Of a DNA stretch of 64,000 nucleotides, positions 60,587 to 64,000 are shown piece after piece. The stretch is from assembly GCF_008704205.1 (NCBI RefSeq), contig NZ_VXLC01000014.1, forward strand, positions 1 through 64,000. The letters are read 5' to 3'. A model generated the notes under the pieces. It did no database searches and was not told the origin of the DNA. It was given only the letters and a program-made list of their open reading frames with translations. Position numbers and translations under genes: made by a program. The stretch is from Nocardia colli. Lineage in GTDB: Bacteria; Actinomycetota; Actinomycetes; Mycobacteriales; Mycobacteriaceae. Each line of letters begins with the position of its first letter. Within the stretch, counting starts at the first letter, position 1.

Positions 60587-61381
60587 ATGATCGACATCAT
60601 CACCCTCCGCGGAACCGGCGAGCCGCGGAATTCGAACGGTGCGCCCGCGGGAATGCTCTACGACGTTACGAAACTGCTCGATACCGAACGCTTCTCGTTC
60701 TTCGAACCGAATTGGCCCGCCTCGGTCGGGCCGTCGCCGGATGTGTGGGGATCCTCGCTGGACACCTCGGTGCGGCTGGGCACTGCCGCGGGGGTCAAGG
60801 CGATCCAGGATTCGCCGAATGTCTGTGGGCTGCTGAGTTATTCGCTCGGCGGGATCTGCGCGAGCCACATTCTGGAGGGGGTGCGCTCGGGCAAGTACAA
60901 GAACGCCGACGGGTCGCCGCTGGAGATCGCGTTCGCGGTGAACATCGCCAATCCGTTGCGCCGGGCGGGACAGTCGGTAGGGAATCTCTGCCCGCCGTCG
61001 ACCTATGGGCTGCACGGTCAGCGCGGCGCGTGGCCGGGCGTGGTCGCCGTGCGCGAGTACGCCAATCCGGGCGACATCATCACCGCCGCGCCCGCCGACT
61101 CGCCGCTGCGCTTCATCGACGTCGGCATTTCGCCGTTCTCGTTCCTGGAGGGTGCCAGGATCGGCAACCTCGGTCCGCTGATCTTCGCGGAACTGCTCGA
61201 ATGGTTGATGCACGATCCGATCGCGAACCTCGATCGATATGCCACCGCCGTCCGCGGGCTCGTCGGGTACCTGACGCCGTGGCCGGATGGTCAGCATGTT
61301 TTGTACTCCGGGCACAACATGCCGGGCACCGATCATCTGTGGACGACCGACGCGGCCGAGTACATCAACGACAACTTCTGA
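60587..61381 (+). CDS. Cutinase-like / lysin B-like alpha/beta hydrolase
   Basis: The protein starts directly with the hydrolase fold (IDIITLRGTGEPRNSNG). The nucleophile elbow is SYSLGG. An Asp in YANPGDIIT and a late His in YSGHNMPGTDHLW fit the triad. This resembles the PE-PPE/cutinase-like domain and phage lysin B, which cleave mycolate esters. There is no signal peptide or PE/PPE domain, as in phage lysin B. ATG at 60587 follows CTAGGAGA, giving 264 residues. It is either a host esterase exported by another route or a phage-derived gene. Confidence 0.75.
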   Translation: MIDIITLRGTGEPRNSNGAPAGMLYDVTKLLDTERFSFFEPNWPASVGPSPDVWGSSLDTSVRLGTAAGVKAIQDSPNVCGLLSYSLGGICASHILEGVRSGKYKNADGSPLEIAFAVNIANPLRRAGQSVGNLCPPSTYGLHGQRGAWPGVVAVREYANPGDIITAAPADSPLRFIDVGISPFSFLEGARIGNLGPLIFAELLEWLMHDPIANLDRYATAVRGLVGYLTPWPDGQHVLYSGHNMPGTDHLWTTDAAEYINDNF

Positions 61382-62029
61382 ATCGGGTTCATCGGGCTGC
61401 CCGACGGGTTTTCCGGGGGTTTGCTGCGCGATCAGAAGAGATAGCTGAAGTGTCGCTGAACCTCCACTTCAACCTTTCTGAAGTTGCCGATCTTCGCGTG
61501 TCAAGGGTGGCGGCCGTCAGTATTCCGTAAACCCATTCCGCGGCGGAAAGGTGCAATCCGCAAGCCTAGCTGGTCAGATGTCCAGTGAGACCTTTTTGTC
61601 CATTGACGGCCGCGTGTCGCTTCCCAAACCTGGAAGCATGACCAGTTACGAGAGATGCGGAAAAGTAGCTACCGCACGTGCGTCGGTCGTCCTGCGCTCC
61701 CGATCCGACATGCGACCGGTGCACGGCCCGCCGCCAAGTGGGTGTTCCGCGACCTGTCCATCCAGGTCGCGATCGCCGTTCCCGTGGGGCGCACGTGCCG
61801 AGCAACGCGCGTATCTGTGCTCTCGCGACTCCAGCGGCGCAATCCTCGTCCGCGTTACGACCACCGCCGCAATCACCGGTTTGTGGTCACGGACAGTGTG
61901 CGCATCCGGTGCGGCAGGCCGGTCCGACCGGCGAATTCATCCCCATTCGGAGAGCTCGGCGCGAGTCCGTCCGGCCACCTCCGATCCGGCCGCGTACTCG
62001 CTGCACCACCTCGATCGAAAGGTCCTCGT
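61382..62029. other. Intergenic region upstream of the repeat protein
   Basis: No gene is supported in these 648 bases. Just after the hydrolase stop, TCGGG-CTG-CCCGA (61392-61404) followed by CGGGTTTT could be a weak terminator. TGAAGTG (61446-61452) and CACTTCA (61465-61471) form an inverted repeat, with a further TGAAGT at 61479, and may be an operator. Confidence 0.45.
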
Positions 62030-64000
62030 ATGTTTGCAACACACAAACGTCGCCGGGTAACCACGCCCGGCGCGCGGCACCGCAAGGGTCGCTACGCCGC
62101 GGCCGCGGTCGCCTCGCTGGCCACCGTCCTGTTGTCGACCGGTCAGGCCGCCGCCGAGTCACCACCACCTGTTCCCGCCGACCCGAGCGACATCGTTTCC
62201 GGCGTGAACTCGGTGGTCTCCATCGCGGTGCCAGAAATCCGCCGGGCAGTGACCGAGTTCGGCGACTCGGTGCCGCCACCCACCGGGGTCCCGGAACTCG
62301 ATGACCTCGCGGCGACCTGGGGTCCGGTCGTGCAGACCGTGGTCGGCCAGGCGCTCACCGCACTCGACCCAGTGCCCGCGACCCCGCAGGCCGACGGCAC
62401 GAGCGAGCTGATCCACGATCTGCCCGCGCCTCCGCGTACCGCACTGCCCGCAGGCCTGACTCCCGCCGACGCGGCCACCCCGAACCCGGGCGTAGCCTCG
62501 CCACCACCGATCGCCGAACTGGCGTCGGTTGCCGGGCAACTTGCCGACACAGTCGATCTGGGCCAACTCGCCAACGCGCCTGCCCCGACCGGACCGCTCG
62601 GCCAACCCGTCCGAGACCTCCTCGCCTTCGTAGATGAGGCCATCGAACAGGCCGGCGTCCGCCGCGACCTACTCGGCGCACCTCTCGAAAACATGGCCGA
62701 CCAGGCCCGCAGCCCATTCAGCTTCCCGACACCCGGGGCAGACCCGACCGACGCCCTACGCAATCTGCTGAATCCGTCGCCCGGCCAAGCAACGGGCGGC
62801 GGGGATTCGTTGCTCGGCCAGGCCACAGGTGGCGGGAATCCGTTGCCGGGCTTGGCCATTGGTTTGCGGCAGTTCATTGGTGATCCGGCCATGACCGGTC
62901 TCGGTTCGCTGCTGAATCCGTTGCTTGGCCAGGCGGCAGACGGCGGGGACCTGTTGCCTGGTTTGGCCACCGGTCTGCGGCAGCTTGTCGGTGATCCGGC
63001 CGTGACTGGCTTCGGCTCGTTGCTGAATCCGTTGTTCAGCCAGGCGGCGGCGGGTGGCGGGGATTCATTGCTTGGCCAGGCTGCGGGTAGCGGGGATCTG
63101 TTGTCGGGCTTGGCCATTGGCTTGCAGGAGCTCGTCGGCGATCCGGCCGTGACCGGTTTCGGTTCGTTGCTGACTCCGTTGCTCGGTCAGGTCGCAGGTG
63201 GCGGCGAGTCGTCGTCGGGCTTGATCGCCGGTCTGCGGCAGCTCGTCGCGGACCCGGCTGCGACTGGTCTCGGTTCATTGCTGAGCCCGTTGTTCGGCCA
63301 GGCGACGGATGGTGGGGACCCGTTGTCGGGCTTGGTCAGCGGCTTGCGGCAGCTTGTCGGTGATCCGGCTGCGACCGGTCTTGGTTCGCTGCTGAGCCCG
63401 TTGTTCGGCCAGTCCGCAGGTGGTGGGGATCTGTTGCTGGGCTTGGGTTCTGGCTTGCGGCAGTTGATCGGTGATCCGGCCGTGGCGGTTGGGTCGATGC
63501 TGAACCTGAACACTGCTCGCGGCATGCTGAATGATGGCGGCCTGCTGGGGAGGCACGATGCGATGCTGCCGTTCCTTGATCTGCCGATGATCATCGGCGG
63601 TGGACTGCTGCTCGGCACTATGGTGTTCGGTGCCGCCGGCGCGCTCGCGGTGCTGGCCGCGCCGGAGATCATCGGTGCGCTGGCGATCGGTGCAATTCTG
63701 CTCGCCCCGATCGCGATTCCCGCGGTGCTCGGGATCGGTGCAGTGCTTGCCGGCCTCGAAGTGCTGGCCTTGCCGTTCGAGATCGCCATCGCAGTACCGG
63801 TGCTCGGAGCGCTTGCTCTGGGTGCGGCCGTACTGGTCGGTGGCGCGTTGTTGGCCGCGCCGGAGGTGCTTGGCGTGCTTGGTCTGGGTGCGGCGGTGCT
63901 GTTCGGTGGTGCGTTGTTGGCCGCGCCGGAGGTGCTTGGCGTGCTTGGTCTGGGTGCGGCGGTGCTGTTCGGTGGTGCGTTGTTGGCCGCGCCGGAGGTG
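62030..64000 (+). CDS. Secreted/surface tandem-repeat protein (incomplete at window end)
   Basis: The frame is open from ATG 62030 (GAAAGG eight bases upstream) to the last base. A long basic signal peptide (about 1-43, ending GQAAAES) leads into a proline-rich region. About six tandem units of ~37 residues follow, around 62820-63500 (pattern GLRQLVGDPA-x-TG-x-GSLL-x-PL-x-GQ, then GGGD). From ~63560 the protein is hydrophobic, rich in Ala, Leu, Gly and Val. It ends in 22-residue units (VLGVLGLGAAVLFGGALLAA) encoded by exact 66-bp repeats that begin at 63866. At least 657 residues. I do not recognise the family. Confidence 0.8.
   Translation, partial: MFATHKRRRVTTPGARHRKGRYAAAAVASLATVLLSTGQAAAESPPPVPADPSDIVSGVNSVVSIAVPEIRRAVTEFGDSVPPPTGVPELDDLAATWGPVVQTVVGQALTALDPVPATPQADGTSELIHDLPAPPRTALPAGLTPADAATPNPGVASPPPIAELASVAGQLADTVDLGQLANAPAPTGPLGQPVRDLLAFVDEAIEQAGVRRDLLGAPLENMADQARSPFSFPTPGADPTDALRNLLNPSPGQATGGGDSLLGQATGGGNPLPGLAIGLRQFIGDPAMTGLGSLLNPLLGQAADGGDLLPGLATGLRQLVGDPAVTGFGSLLNPLFSQAAAGGGDSLLGQAAGSGDLLSGLAIGLQELVGDPAVTGFGSLLTPLLGQVAGGGESSSGLIAGLRQLVADPAATGLGSLLSPLFGQATDGGDPLSGLVSGLRQLVGDPAATGLGSLLSPLFGQSAGGGDLLLGLGSGLRQLIGDPAVAVGSMLNLNTARGMLNDGGLLGRHDAMLPFLDLPMIIGGGLLLGTMVFGAAGALAVLAAPEIIGALAIGAILLAPIAIPAVLGIGAVLAGLEVLALPFEIAIAVPVLGALALGAAVLVGGALLAAPEVLGVLGLGAAVLFGGALLAAPEVLGVLGLGAAVLFGGALLAAPEV
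63866..64000 (+). repeat. 66-bp near-identical tandem repeats inside the surface-protein gene
   Basis: GTGCTTGGCGTGCTTGGTCT begins at 63866 and again at 63932, 66 bp apart, with the full 66-bp unit identical. A more diverged unit precedes it. The period of 22 codons keeps the frame. The array runs past the window end, so copy number is unknown. Confidence 0.9.

Overview
The window looks like a chromosomal segment of a mycolic-acid actinomycete, most likely Nocardia or a close relative. The evidence is high G+C DNA, frequent GTG starts, a complete mce operon, the mannosyltransferase MptB, a SufR-suf operon, a Ku gene, and a core gene order that I recall from Mycobacterium tuberculosis around Rv1445c to Rv1473A (pgl-opcA-zwf-tal-tkt, ctaB, qor, ctaA-ABC-mptB, sufR-sufBDCSUT, ABC-F plus small HTH protein). 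The genus is inferred from content, since no rRNA gene is present.

Layout. 1-996: degenerate tandem array with a period near 72 bp. 997-7487 (-): pentose-phosphate operon tkt-tal-zwf-opcA-pgl. 7922-8908 (+): ctaB. 9061-11175: FAD monooxygenase divergent from a TetR regulator, with a palindromic operator between them. 11345-16238: quinone reductase, a small conserved protein, a secreted PheC-like binding-fold protein, an NfeD-like/flotillin pair and a 2-hydroxyacid dehydrogenase. 16435-26238 (+): full mce operon (two YrbE permeases, MceA-F, Mce-associated protein) followed by two TetR genes. 26235-31724 (-): mptB, ABC exporter, ctaA and proline iminopeptidase. 31818-33635 (+): TetR plus a zinc-type dehydrogenase with a perfect palindromic operator. 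33992-40383 (+): sufR-sufB-sufD-sufC-sufS-sufU-sufT, with a SufR-type box over the sufR start codon.

40491-53310 is the accessory part: a membrane protein coupled to a CDP-alcohol phosphatidyltransferase, two DUF4189 secreted proteins, metNIQ plus a divergent second metQ-like gene, an IPNS-like dioxygenase, a tandem family of three small related genes, a GNAT acetyltransferase, Ku, lycopene cyclase and an SDR. 53473-55418 returns to core genes (ABC-F and the small HTH protein). 55675-57149 (-) is a two-gene locus that reads as a graspetide-type RiPP system: an MvdC/MvdD-like ATP-grasp ligase and a 166-residue protein with a Thr/Ser/Lys/Asp-rich tail. 57565-64000 holds a cupin/MarR pair, a G-rich gene-poor stretch, an SDR, a 24-codon gene for ribosomal protein bL37, a lysin B/PE-PPE-like hydrolase, and the 5' part of a secreted repeat protein that runs off the window.

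How the genes work together. Most core genes form tight operons with ATGA or GTGA stop/start overlaps (opcA, mceA-F, mptB-ABC, sufR-sufB, sufU-sufT), implying translational coupling. The most novel-looking elements are the graspetide-like locus, the 72-bp array, a dispersed palindrome found in two convergent gene gaps, and the three-gene tandem family near 48-49 kb.
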